A stretch of DNA of 53,685 bases from an uncultured Bacteroidales bacterium (lineage in GTDB: Bacteria > Bacteroidota > Bacteroidia > Bacteroidales > F082). Under the pieces are notes generated by a model. It saw nothing but the letters and a program-made list of their open reading frames with translations, ran no database searches and was not told the DNA's origin. The DNA lies in the NCBI GenBank assembly GCA_937926515.1, contig CALAZZ010000284.1, forward strand, positions 1 to 53,685. Direction: 5' to 3'. Below, one piece after another: positions 27,801-35,268 of the stretch (the first letter of the stretch is position 1; every line of letters begins with the position of its first letter). Made by a program: the position numbers and the translations under genes.

Positions 27801-28707
27801 TAAAGCAAAAAATGATCAGTCCGTTAATGCTTTAATGTCCGTGCTCGATAGTTTAAATATTGACTACAGAAATGTTGAGGTATTGCCAGAGAAAATGGAT
27901 ATCTATAGGGCAGCCATAGTATGTTTGGGTACGTATTATTCGAACACACAGCTCTCTCAGTTAGAAGGCAATATTTTGGCTGAGTTTCTTGAACACGGCG
28001 GCAGCTTATACCTGGAAGGAACCCAATTCTGGCATACTGATCCCAATACACCGGTGCACAACAAGTTTAAAATTGATAAGCAAAATTTTTCTCCACCACT
28101 TTCATTCAGTGAGTTGCATGGTGTGGAAGATTCGTTTATGTCAGATTTCAGCTTTAGTTTTAGTGGTGAGCAATCGATTTTATTCATAAATCTTGTGCCT
28201 TTGGATGAGGCCATTCCGCTTATACATACAGATGGCGGTGAACAGACTTATACTATGATAGCTAATGCTGATGGCTTGTATAAAACAGTAGGATCCTTAT
28301 TAGAGTTTTCAAGTTTGGGGTCTATTGATGATTTTGAGTTGCGAAAGGGTTTTATGATCGAGTTGATCCGGTATTTCAATATGGATCATTTATTGTTTAT
28401 CGATCTGCCTGAGATTAACAAATCTACAGACAATGTATTGCTGGAAGTTTCACCAAATCCATTCGTCCATCAAGTTGATGTGACTGTCCATTGGCCCAAA
28501 TTCGAAGCCGTTAAAATGCAGGTTTTTAGTCAAAAAGGTAAACTCCTTTATGCATCAGACGAGCGCCCACTTATGCCGGGAGCGCATTCAAAATTTAATT
28601 GGAATGGAACCGATATGGATGGTAATAAGCTGCCTTCAGGAGTATATGTTTTGGAATTTCGATCAAAGTCAATCAGTAAGACCAAAAAATTAATTAAAGT
28701 AGAATGA
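24886..28707 (+). CDS. Secreted papain-like (C1) protease with T9SS sorting domain
   Basis: The protein has 1273 residues. A signal peptide (about 1-20) is followed by a papain-type domain: Gln in FNQIGPSCGQ, catalytic Cys83, His244 in THAMTIVGYND and Asn291 in FANSYGADWADSGYAYM. Between His and Asn lies a calcium-loop-like insert, DYNGDGQYTNHLDINGDG (about 255-272). A long beta-rich region follows (about 330-1180), with two adjacent Ig/CARDB-like modules (about 760-960) and a GATase-like/unknown segment near 970-1150. The C-terminal about 85 residues form a type A T9SS sorting domain (VSPNPFVHQVDV ... LPSGVYVLEF ... KKLIKVE). It is therefore exported by type IX secretion and probably held at the cell surface. 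Substrates are unknown. Confidence 0.88.
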   Translation: MRYFFFLLFLFHLPGSLYSQNSFETLYHENIRPLIGKEDSVWFMNLPELKMDAHHRNHILPPVVNNAELPYFPPIFNQIGPSCGQAAGVSYLFTYEMCRARNVPAADSTNSFPSHFVFNFMTYNGWYGVSYLHSFEVLRMLGSPSIAQYGGMAIDDGRLWLTGYEKYHQAMQNRIKEVYRIDVSAEEGLYTLKHWLKHRLEGSDIGGMAIFNAASPWSLQFLPQGTPEAGKRVITQFPGNVATHAMTIVGYNDSIRFDYNGDGQYTNHLDINGDGVVDMRDWEIGGLKFANSYGADWADSGYAYMMYKTLAENVHDGGIWNGMINVIDVHRTYEPLLTMKLKIKHNRREHIRIVAGVSADTNRNTPEHYLYFPAFNFQGGPNYMQGYNTHDSLKTIEIGLDLSPLLNYIEPGMASDFYLEVHENDPFQQGQGEILSFAVVDYTQTEPIEIVSAQQQIPIIDHDITRLRIRHTPQFDKVRIITEEIPVFDASFQLESEGGIAPFHWEFVQPYHHQYFVADFPEIVQTELELEGPNYKFASQELEFSFPFYGSYYNEVFVHKDGFILFDPEIYPWPYYQDTYVLFRTMRNISAFLFTPVKYYSRLSEDEGIWYEGDASKAAFRWKQPLYYADVNLGYGEFAIVLYPDGSIEFYYNELLVEESILWYAGVSAGDNSDFTLLHGSHYNELPTNFARRLVPEPISQGYSITDEGSLMGKPEDPSRISNLTIKVEDDKRSTDRRIFQMSDILRFEYTFLAAEDTKKGSNLVMNLTVHNLATTDITDLVVSISSDDPWIQIVEDQAYFGLIQANSSESKVVFSFELADNCPDRHTLLADITFESNLGEQIGVISYEVTAAQTVFAGWRIEDNDNNHLDPGEKATMMIKLSNLGRMAANNIKAEISCEDPYITIYQPSELDFGTIQPFSTVEMGVEVSVAAECPIEHEAVFSLTVTESESNLLNVTFTASIGQYAFLVYNKAKNDQSVNALMSVLDSLNIDYRNVEVLPEKMDIYRAAIVCLGTYYSNTQLSQLEGNILAEFLEHGGSLYLEGTQFWHTDPNTPVHNKFKIDKQNFSPPLSFSELHGVEDSFMSDFSFSFSGEQSILFINLVPLDEAIPLIHTDGGEQTYTMIANADGLYKTVGSLLEFSSLGSIDDFELRKGFMIELIRYFNMDHLLFIDLPEINKSTDNVLLEVSPNPFVHQVDVTVHWPKFEAVKMQVFSQKGKLLYASDERPLMPGAHSKFNWNGTDMDGNKLPSGVYVLEFRSKSISKTKKLIKVE

Positions 28708-28807
28708 TCAAAGTGTTAGCTTCTGACGTAGTTTTTATCAGTGCTGATCTTAAGGGTTTTGATTAGGAAGGTTAATGGGTATTCAAGTTTACTTTTGGCT
28801 GTATAAC

Positions 28808-28840
28808 AAAAAAGCCGAAGGTAATTTTTCGGCTTTTTTT
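28808..28840. terminator. Bidirectional intrinsic terminator
   Basis: AAAAAAGCCGAA (28808-28819) pairs with TTCGGCTTTTTT (28828-28839), with an 8-nt loop. A-tract and T-tract flank it, so it serves the protease gene on the plus strand and the small acidic gene on the minus strand. Confidence 0.88.
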
Positions 28841-28844
28841 ATAA

Positions 28845-29045
28845 TCAGTAATCATCTTCATCGTCATCATCGAAATTGAGCCCATCATCCAGAAGCGAAT
28901 CAAAATCGGGCAACTCCTCTTCATCATCCAAATCATAAATTCTGGGCTTACGCTCACGTTTAGGTTCAGTTTTTTTTACAGGTTTTCGTATGAATTCATC
29001 TTCGAAATTGCTGTCAGGACGTGATTTTTTCTTTTCCGTTTTCAT
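28845..29045 (-). CDS. Small highly charged protein of unknown function
   Basis: The protein has 66 residues. The N-terminal half is basic (MKTEKKKSRPDSNFEDEFIRK on to KTEPKRERKPR) and the C-terminal half is strongly acidic, ending NFDDDDEDDY. No hydrophobic core is apparent, so it is probably disordered. The ATG start, the full open frame and the terminator immediately after the stop support a real gene. I do not recognise the family. No clear promoter box was seen upstream. It could act as a charged tether or nucleic-acid- or ribosome-associated peptide, but nothing in the sequence shows which. Confidence 0.6.
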   Translation of the reverse strand: MKTEKKKSRPDSNFEDEFIRKPVKKTEPKRERKPRIYDLDDEEELPDFDSLLDDGLNFDDDDEDDY

Positions 29046-29393
29046 TTGAACTTGCGTTTAATCAAAAAGTGAATGGTTTTTCAATTAGGTACTTATTTGG
29101 ATTTACTGGTTTTGTAGAACCTTACCTTACTTGCTTTGGAATGATTTAATTAGGGAAATTGTTGTTCACTATTACGAAAAGCAGTTGGGGTTGTGCTTTT
29201 ACAAAACAAGGTTTCATCGGGGTGATTTTTGTAATCTATTGATATGCTGATTATAACTTACTGATATATCAATGTTTAATTATCTGCTGCAATAATAATA
29301 TTTTTCTTTTATCAGATGCAAGTTAAATTACATTTTTTTTCAGACGCACATTTGTTAAATTATATAAACATTTAATACACAGCAATATAAAAT
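29046..29393. other. AT-rich intergenic region without a gene
   Basis: About 350 bases between the small acidic gene and the tRNA-Arg terminator. It is strongly AT-rich with several T-runs, stops in all frames and no obvious RNA fold. I see no gene, repeat or confident promoter in it. Confidence 0.5.
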
Positions 29394-29434
29394 GTAAAAA
29401 ACATAGGGAGCCATGAACTACCATGCACTCCCTA
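29394..29434 (-). terminator. Intrinsic terminator after tRNA-Arg
   Basis: On the minus strand TAGGGAG pairs with CTCCCTA (29428-29434 with 29404-29410), with an inner CATG/CATG pairing, followed by a run of Ts. It begins 3 nt after the tRNA end. Confidence 0.85.
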
Positions 29435-29437
29435 CTG

Positions 29438-29510
29438 TGACCCCGGGGGGACTCGAACCCCCAACCGACAGAACCGGAATCTGCTATTCTATCCATTGAA
29501 CTACGGAGCC
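29438..29510 (-). tRNA. tRNA-Arg (anticodon CCG)
   Basis: The 73-nt cloverleaf has acceptor GGCTCCG paired with CGGGGTC, anticodon stem GCAGA/TCTGT with loop TTCCGGT giving anticodon CCG, and T-arm GGGGG/CCCCC around TTCGAGT. The discriminator base is A, and CCA is not encoded. It reads CGG codons. A TAATTTTG -7 box lies just upstream. Confidence 0.95.
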
Positions 29511-29520
29511 AAATGGGTTG

Positions 29521-29528
29521 CAAAATTA
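29521..29528 (-). promoter_or_regulatory. Promoter -7 box for tRNA-Arg
   Basis: The minus strand reads TAATTTTG (TAnnTTTG), 10 nt upstream of the tRNA 5' end. This gives the tRNA its own probable start separate from the tmRNA upstream. Confidence 0.4.
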
Positions 29529-29642
29529 CGAAATGAGGAGAGAATTATTTATACCCGAACCCTATTCTGTCTGAAAACATTTGAAGTTATCTGTCTGTCT
29601 TTTTCTAGACAGTTGATTATAAATAGATTACAAGCAAATTTG

Positions 29643-30039
29643 TGGAGCTGGAGGGAGTCGAACCCTCGTCCAAACAAGGAACAATCAGGCTTTCTACATG
29701 CTTATTCTGTTGTTGATTTTCGTACCTGGTAAGGAAACAGACATCCTGAACCAGATCTTAGCTTCTTCATTTTGCCCTGCAACCGAAGCTTTTGCACGGC
29801 TATCCCGTTATTGATTAGCACCCCGGGCTCAGGTTGGCAACAGGAATGTCCGCCTGCGGGATGTCTCGTCTCGTTGCCTTGCAACGAAATGAAGCCTTAA
29901 TCTACTGTACTTCGATTAGGCAGCGAGAGCGTAGTTATTTTCGCCAGTTATTGATGTGCGATCAAGATTTACGAGCGTCATCGCAAGGCTCGGCATGCTT
30001 ACATAACCATTCATCTTGCTGTCGAAACCGGTCAGCCCC
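29643..30039 (-). ncRNA. ssrA: Transfer-messenger RNA (tmRNA)
   Basis: The 397-nt gene begins GGGGCTGACCGGTTTCGACA and ends with a tRNA-like half, GGACGAGGGTTCGACTCCC then CAGCTCC plus A. The ends pair as GGGGCTG/CAGCTCC to form the acceptor stem. The tag reading frame is at 29916-29945 (minus strand) and encodes GENNYALAA followed by TAA; with the charged alanine the tag is AGENNYALAA. It rescues stalled ribosomes with SmpB. CCA is not encoded. A TAACTTTG promoter box is at 30089-30096. Confidence 0.96.
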
Positions 30040-30088
30040 AAAATGTTTATGTCATTACATTACGAACACAAAACGTGCCAAAGGGTTG

Positions 30089-30121
30089 CAAAGTTAAGCA
30101 TAAAACACATGTCATAGCAAG
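30089..30121 (-). promoter_or_regulatory. Promoter for tmRNA
   Basis: On the minus strand TTG (30118-30120) is 21 nt from TAACTTTG (30089-30096). The start would lie about 40 nt before the mature 5' end, implying a trimmed precursor. Confidence 0.5.
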
Positions 30122-30155
30122 AAGTTTGGAGGTTACAGCTTGGGTAAGAAAAATT

Positions 30156-31076
30156 TTACATGACTTTATTTACCCACTCGAGCAGAATTTGAAAAGCTTC
30201 TTGCCTGACCGGCTGAACTGACAGCATCACATCATGTACAGCGCCTTCAAGGGTAATTATCTCACAATTGCCTTTAATACCCCTGGCGTATTTAATCATG
30301 TCATCCACATTAAGTATAGCATCACCATACCTAAATGCATCATTCCATTTTCGGCCTTTTACCGATTTTACCGGACACATCATCATAACAGCTTGCTTGA
30401 TGATAATTCCTTTTTTCACCTGATTTTGTGCATGGTATACTGCCCTTATCCATCCCATATTAACCAACGGCATCATATGCGGCTTCCAATTGAGGTTGTA
30501 GGCCCACTCACCATATTGGCTTTCATGCAGGCTCGGACCATAAAACCTCGAAAATCTACCCGGCACTGGGACGTTTGGCATTGTCCTGGCTAAGACTGAA
30601 ACCAAAGGCACCAATAGCTTTCTGGTAATCCAGTTTTCATTCATTTCAAAAAACGGACTATTTAGGAATACTGCCTTGATAAGGCCATTGCCTTCATACT
30701 GACTTACATAAAGTGCTGTTACAAGACCACCCATTGAGTGCCCGTAGAGCAATAACTTTGTGCATCCTTCATCTGCCATGATTTTCAGGGCTGCAGAGAT
30801 ATCCTCAAAGTACTCATTGATATTGCGGAGATTATTTAGCTTTTGCAGTGGAAGCAAGGAGCGCCCGGACTTACGTAGGTCTAATGCATAAAAATTGAAT
30901 CCTTGTGTGGTAAAACAGTCAGCAATTTCGCTGTTAAAAAAATAATCATTGAAACCATGGACGTACAATACGGCTTTACCCGTATTGGTATTTGTAGGTT
31001 TTCTCAATAAAGTGCAGACCACAGGGCCCTCGTAATCATCCGGCTGATTAATGGTCAGCTTATCAAAACACGGCAT
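30156..31076 (-). CDS. Alpha/beta hydrolase (lysophospholipase / monoacylglycerol lipase-like)
   Basis: The protein has 306 residues without a signal peptide. The oxyanion-hole strand is VLYVHGFNDY (about 36-45), the nucleophile elbow is GHSMGG with Ser114, and the likely catalytic His is in EGAVHDVMLS near the C-terminus, with the acid before it. LDLRKSGRS (about 65-73) is the Hydrolase_4 motif of lysophospholipases and monoglyceride lipases. The substrate is not determined. It stands alone between the tmRNA and an outer-membrane protein gene. Confidence 0.85.
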   Translation of the reverse strand: MPCFDKLTINQPDDYEGPVVCTLLRKPTNTNTGKAVLYVHGFNDYFFNSEIADCFTTQGFNFYALDLRKSGRSLLPLQKLNNLRNINEYFEDISAALKIMADEGCTKLLLYGHSMGGLVTALYVSQYEGNGLIKAVFLNSPFFEMNENWITRKLLVPLVSVLARTMPNVPVPGRFSRFYGPSLHESQYGEWAYNLNWKPHMMPLVNMGWIRAVYHAQNQVKKGIIIKQAVMMMCPVKSVKGRKWNDAFRYGDAILNVDDMIKYARGIKGNCEIITLEGAVHDVMLSVQPVRQEAFQILLEWVNKVM

Positions 31077-31205
31077 CTGATGATCAGGCTCATAAGCTGA
31101 TTGGTTGATATGATTTTGTGTCTTAATTCTAATTTACTTTGTAACTAAGTGAACTTTACGGTTATCTCTATATAAATATGGCCTCTTGGTTTTTCTCTGG
31201 CAAAG

Positions 31206-32489
31206 TTAATCAAACAGTGAATAGCCTAGTGTAAAGTAATATCGGTCTGTCACGGACGAAAACCCAACAATCTCTGAAATGCCTTTGCTGATCTCATATG
31301 TCACTTTGAACACTAAACCATTGTAATTCATTCCTATTCCGGCAACAATTCCTGGATCAAATTTGCGTATGTTGGTTACTTCGGATTTAGTTTCCGAAGT
31401 CATTGTACCATATTCCCTTCGCTCGGTAATTTCTACATTTTCATCATTCATCAGCATACCAAAACTCAGGCCTGCATTTCCAAATAGCTTTATATTATTG
31501 AAGTTGAAGTTGTGTTGATACAATACTCTGGGCTTCAAATAGCTAATATTAAAGTAGGTGTGTTTATAGGTTTCAAAATCACCCATTTGATAATGCAGAT
31601 AGGTATCTTGTGTTTCGAAAGAGGTATAGACTATTTCACCAATAGCAGAATGCTTGTAATTGTTTCGTGGGAACACGATCTCAATCCCCACACCAAAGGT
31701 TGGCTTGGTCGATGTTGGAAAATGTCCTTCTGACAGCCATGGTAGAGCGGGACCTTTAAAATCCATTTTTGTTAAACTAATGCCTGCCATGAGACCAAAA
31801 CCAATCTTGGTTTTTAACTTAAAGTCAGAATGAACAAAATGAGGGGTGTAGTTATGACCATCATAATAGTGATGAAACAATTTAACCAAACTTTTTCTGT
31901 TATAGGACGTTTTTTCAACATGGGATTTAATTCCGGTGTCATTGTCCAGATAGCTCAAAAGCTGGCCTTTATATCGTTCCACATTTTCAATATACAAACC
32001 CGTGTTGCGTGCCTGTGGCTTATTCACATTTAAATAACGACGATAATGCAGCCATACAAGCTCATTATTGATATCAATAAAAAAATGATTCTTACCGTGA
32101 ATATCTTTATAATGATACAAACTTTTTTCGCCTGCGAACAATACCTGAACGAAAGCACGCATTTCGATCATTTCCGGAATAGGACTGCGACTAAGTTCAT
32201 TGGTTTTATAAGGACTATTATCGAATTCAATTTTATGACTTTGAAAAACAATTTTCCCTACTCCAAAACCTGCAATATCTTCTGGAGTAAACCTGAAGGT
32301 TTGTTCTTGGTTTAGGTGCTTGAAATGAATAAAAGTAGGGTGTAGCTCCCAATACCGGTTATCGATCAAACCCAATAGAGTATCGCCTTCATGATTGATG
32401 ATGAAACCTGCTTCGAAGTTAGTTTGTGCGGTAAGATTTATGTTTGAGAAAATCATGATTATAATAACGGTAATTTTCTTAAAGGTCAT
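31206..32489 (-). CDS. Outer membrane beta-barrel protein, function unknown
   Basis: The protein has 427 residues. A signal peptide (about 1-21, ending NLTAQ) is followed by a domain (about 25-215) opening GFIINHEGDTLLGLIDNRYW and HPTFIHFKHLNQEQTF, a pattern common in Bacteroidota proteins of unknown role. The C-terminal half (about 225-427) has amphipathic strands, including GFGLMAGISLTKM, LFGNAGLSFGMLM and a terminal YYFTLGYSLFD, as in an 8-stranded PorT-like barrel. I do not recognise a specific function. A TATTTTTG -7 box lies at 32550-32557 on the minus strand. Confidence 0.7.
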   Translation of the reverse strand: MTFKKITVIIIMIFSNINLTAQTNFEAGFIINHEGDTLLGLIDNRYWELHPTFIHFKHLNQEQTFRFTPEDIAGFGVGKIVFQSHKIEFDNSPYKTNELSRSPIPEMIEMRAFVQVLFAGEKSLYHYKDIHGKNHFFIDINNELVWLHYRRYLNVNKPQARNTGLYIENVERYKGQLLSYLDNDTGIKSHVEKTSYNRKSLVKLFHHYYDGHNYTPHFVHSDFKLKTKIGFGLMAGISLTKMDFKGPALPWLSEGHFPTSTKPTFGVGIEIVFPRNNYKHSAIGEIVYTSFETQDTYLHYQMGDFETYKHTYFNISYLKPRVLYQHNFNFNNIKLFGNAGLSFGMLMNDENVEITERREYGTMTSETKSEVTNIRKFDPGIVAGIGMNYNGLVFKVTYEISKGISEIVGFSSVTDRYYFTLGYSLFD

Positions 32490-32771
32490 AATTTAAGTTT
32501 TTAGGTTTATGGACAATTAGAGCAAGGCAAATAGTTACTTGGAAAAAGGCAAAAATATTCTTTATTGGGGTTAGATTTGGTTAAGACTGCAATTTGAATC
32601 ATTTCTAAATAAAGGTTAAGGTTCTAATCTGCTTTATTTTTTCCTAAATTTCAGTTAAGGTTAACTGATTTGATTTAAATGCAAAATGAGAAATTGATCA
32701 TATATAGTACATTTGCATTTTTACTGATTGTGCGTTTTTCACCAATTACAACATTACTTAGTTTAATAAAA

Positions 32772-33617
32772 ATGCCTGAAATAAAAGAACTTAATCGAAT
32801 TGCGAGTCAAATCCGGCGTGATATTGTCCGTATGGTACATGCCTGTCAATCGGGTCATCCGGGTGGATCGCTTGGGTGTGCTGATCTTTTTACAGCACTT
32901 TTTTTTAGTGAACTGCAACATAAACCCTGGAATTTTAATATGGATGTTCAGGGAGAAGATTTGTTTTTTCTTTCCAATGGGCATATTTCACCTGTGTATT
33001 ACAGTGCTTTGGCCCGAAGTGGTTTTTTTCCATTGTCTGAATTAGCCACATTCAGACGCATTCATTCCCGTTTACAGGGCCATCCAGCCACTTTGGAAGG
33101 TTTACCCGGAGTGCGGGTTGCTACCGGGTCGCTGGGTCAAGGACTTTCTGTTGCCTTGGGAGCCGCCATTGCCAAACGACTTAATAAGGATGATTCACTC
33201 GTATTTGTGCTGATGGGGGATGGCGAACAACAGGAAGGACAGATTTGGGAAGCTGCTTTACATGCCGGTTCACGCCAAATTGACAATCTGATCGGCATTA
33301 TTGATTATAACGACAAGCAGATTGATGGCCCTGTCAATGAAGTGATGCCGTTAGGCAATCTCAGAGCGAAATATGAGAGTTTTGGGTGGAAAGTGATTCC
33401 ACTAAATGGTAACGATATGGAAGAGGTGGTTGAAAAATTAAAACTTGCCCGCAAGGAAGCCTTCAGTGGGCAACCTCAATTACTTTTAATGAAAACAGAG
33501 ATGGGCCAGGGAGTTGATTTCATGATGGGAACACACAAATGGCATGGCGTTGCTCCAAACGATGAGCAGCTTGCCAGTGCTTTGGCTCAGTTGGAAGAGA
33601 CCATAGGTGATTATTAA
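32772..33617 (+). CDS. Transketolase, N-terminal (thiamine-binding) subunit
   Basis: The protein has 281 residues from the ATG at 32772 (MPEIKELNRIAS). The thiamine-diphosphate motif is GDGEQQEGQIWEAALHAG through IIDYND, and SGHPGGSLGCADLFTALFF carries the substrate-loop residues. A transketolase split into two proteins is common in Bacteroidota and archaea. The open frame runs back to an ATG at 32679, but a TACATTTG -7 box at 32708-32715 sits inside that extension and the shorter form has the family's normal start. The partner subunit begins 27 bp downstream. Confidence 0.95.
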   Translation: MPEIKELNRIASQIRRDIVRMVHACQSGHPGGSLGCADLFTALFFSELQHKPWNFNMDVQGEDLFFLSNGHISPVYYSALARSGFFPLSELATFRRIHSRLQGHPATLEGLPGVRVATGSLGQGLSVALGAAIAKRLNKDDSLVFVLMGDGEQQEGQIWEAALHAGSRQIDNLIGIIDYNDKQIDGPVNEVMPLGNLRAKYESFGWKVIPLNGNDMEEVVEKLKLARKEAFSGQPQLLLMKTEMGQGVDFMMGTHKWHGVAPNDEQLASALAQLEETIGDY

Positions 33618-33644
33618 ACTGTTAGATACCCAAAAAAGAGAAAC

Positions 33645-34604
33645 ATGGAATTGATTATTCAGAATTACCAGGATACAAGATCAGGCTTCGGTGCCGGTTT
33701 GGTTGAATTAGGAAGAACCAACCCAAGGATTGTGGCTCTGTGTGCCGACCTGACCGGTTCGCTCAAAATGGATGCTTTTAAAAAAGAATTTCCTGAACGC
33801 TTTTTTCAGGTTGGCATTTCCGAGGCCAATATGATGGGAATGGCAGCCGGCCTCACAATTGGTGATTATATTCCATTTACAGGGACTTTTGCCAATTTCT
33901 CTACCGGAAGGGTATACGATCAAATAAGGCAGTCCATCGCCTATTCAGGTAAGAATGTTAAAATTTGTGCTTCACATGCCGGGATCACCCTGGGAGAAGA
34001 TGGTGCCACACATCAGATACTCGAAGATATTGGGATGATGAAAATGCTTCCTGGTATGACTGTGGTTGTCCCATGCGATTATAATCAAACCAAAGCTGCT
34101 ACAATCGCCGTTGCAGATCATCAGGGCCCGGTTTACTTACGATTTGGCAGGCCAAAGGTGCCAAATTTTACGCCTGAGAATTCAGTTTTTGAGATTGGTA
34201 AAGCACAGCTCATTAAAGAAGGTAAGGATGTTACCATTTTTGCTACCGGCCATCTGGTGTGGAAAGCAGTGGAAGCAATGCGGAAGCTACGAGAGAAAGG
34301 TATTGATGTGGAGCTCTTCAATATACATACGATCAAGCCCTTGGATGAGAAATCAATAATGGAATCAGTAAAGAAAACAAGATGTATCGTAACTGCCGAA
34401 GAGCATCAAAAGTACGGGGGAATGGGGGAGAGCATCGCCAGTCTTTTGTCACGGCATTTGCCGCTTCCCATTGAAATGGTGGCCGTGAATGATCGATTTG
34501 GTCAAAGTGGGAAACCTGAGGAGCTTTTGGCAGAATATGGCCTCGAAGCTCAGAATATTGTGGAAGCCGCGATGCGGGTGATCAACAGAAAAGAAATAGG
34601 ATAA
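33645..34604 (+). CDS. Transketolase, C-terminal (pyrimidine-binding) subunit
   Basis: The protein has 319 residues with the Transket_pyr domain (about 5-165: FFQVGISEANMMGMAAGL, including the catalytic Glu, and HAGITLGEDGATHQ) followed by the transketolase C domain (about 180-310, ATGHLVWKAVEAM, HTIKPLD, AEEHQKYGGMGESIA). With the N-terminal subunit it forms the pentose-phosphate enzyme moving two-carbon units. A DXS-like role is excluded by the separate N subunit and by length. The next gene, shikimate kinase, is 30 bp downstream; transketolase makes erythrose-4-phosphate, the precursor for the shikimate pathway, which is a sensible pairing. Confidence 0.95.
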   Translation: MELIIQNYQDTRSGFGAGLVELGRTNPRIVALCADLTGSLKMDAFKKEFPERFFQVGISEANMMGMAAGLTIGDYIPFTGTFANFSTGRVYDQIRQSIAYSGKNVKICASHAGITLGEDGATHQILEDIGMMKMLPGMTVVVPCDYNQTKAATIAVADHQGPVYLRFGRPKVPNFTPENSVFEIGKAQLIKEGKDVTIFATGHLVWKAVEAMRKLREKGIDVELFNIHTIKPLDEKSIMESVKKTRCIVTAEEHQKYGGMGESIASLLSRHLPLPIEMVAVNDRFGQSGKPEELLAEYGLEAQNIVEAAMRVINRKEIG

Positions 34605-34634
34605 ACACGAATCTACCAGTTTTTCTGACCGCTT

Positions 34635-35144
34635 ATGCGCATTTTTGTAATTGGATATATGGGCTCAGGCAAAAGTACAGTTTCACATAAACTGGCTGAG
34701 AAATTGGGATATCTTAGATTTGATCTGGATGAATTATTTGAGCAGCGGTATAAGATCAGTATCCGTGATTTTTTTGAAAAGTATGACGAAACTTTGTTTC
34801 GTAAACTTGAAAGCAGGTTACTCAAGGAAACTGTACTGCTCAATAAAGTAGTAATCTCGACCGGTGGTGGCACGCCTTGCTTTTATGATAATATGCAATG
34901 GATGATGAATTATGGTATAACGGTATTAATCGAGATGCATCCCAATTCACTGGTGAAGCGGTTACTTGAATCCAAGAAAAAAAGACCCCTGCTAAAAAAT
35001 AAATCCCAGGAACAGTTGAAACAATATGTTCAAAATCAATTGCGGCAACGCAATATTTGGTATAGTCAGGCTCATATAATTCTAAAAGGTGAATCGATAA
35101 ATATCGATGATGCTGCCAGGCAAATTCAAGGTTTTTTAGGGTAA
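34635..35144 (+). CDS. aroK: Shikimate kinase
   Basis: The protein has 169 residues. The Walker A is GYMGSGKST (about 6-14), the shikimate-binding LDELFEQR follows at about 33-40 (the usual DxD is DLD here), and the GGGTPC loop is near 78-83. The lid arginines are in LLESKKKRPLLK. It phosphorylates shikimate in chorismate synthesis in the cytoplasm. It is the last gene of the transketolase unit. Confidence 0.95.
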   Translation: MRIFVIGYMGSGKSTVSHKLAEKLGYLRFDLDELFEQRYKISIRDFFEKYDETLFRKLESRLLKETVLLNKVVISTGGGTPCFYDNMQWMMNYGITVLIEMHPNSLVKRLLESKKKRPLLKNKSQEQLKQYVQNQLRQRNIWYSQAHIILKGESINIDDAARQIQGFLG

Positions 35145-35213
35145 TACTTGCTCGTCTGAGATTCAGGCTGTTAATTTGAATCATTCTAAATAACCACAAA
35201 TGTTTGTGCTTTT

Positions 35214-35244
35214 TTTGTAATTAAAGAATATTAAAATACTTTAG
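35214..35244 (+). promoter_or_regulatory. Promoter for the FadL-family gene
   Basis: TTTG (35214-35217), 19 nt, then TACTTTAG (35237-35244), a -7 box with one mismatch. The ATG is 25 nt downstream. Confidence 0.4.
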
Positions 35245-35268
35245 TGTTCGAATCTAAATCAAAATATT

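Noticed and set aside
29323..29523. Minus-strand open frame of 66 codons containing an SSMDRIADSGSV-like stretch
   Set aside because: This peptide is the translation of the tRNA-Arg gene and its terminator; it is a known false protein type.
29438..30039. tmRNA and tRNA-Arg as one co-transcribed unit
   Set aside because: The two share a strand and only the tRNA has a strong terminator, but a TAATTTTG box just upstream of the tRNA suggests its own promoter, so I do not claim a joint transcript.
29496..30097. Three open frames (both strands) between 29.5 and 30.1 kb
   Set aside because: They are shadows of the tmRNA, whose ends pair and whose tag frame is clear.
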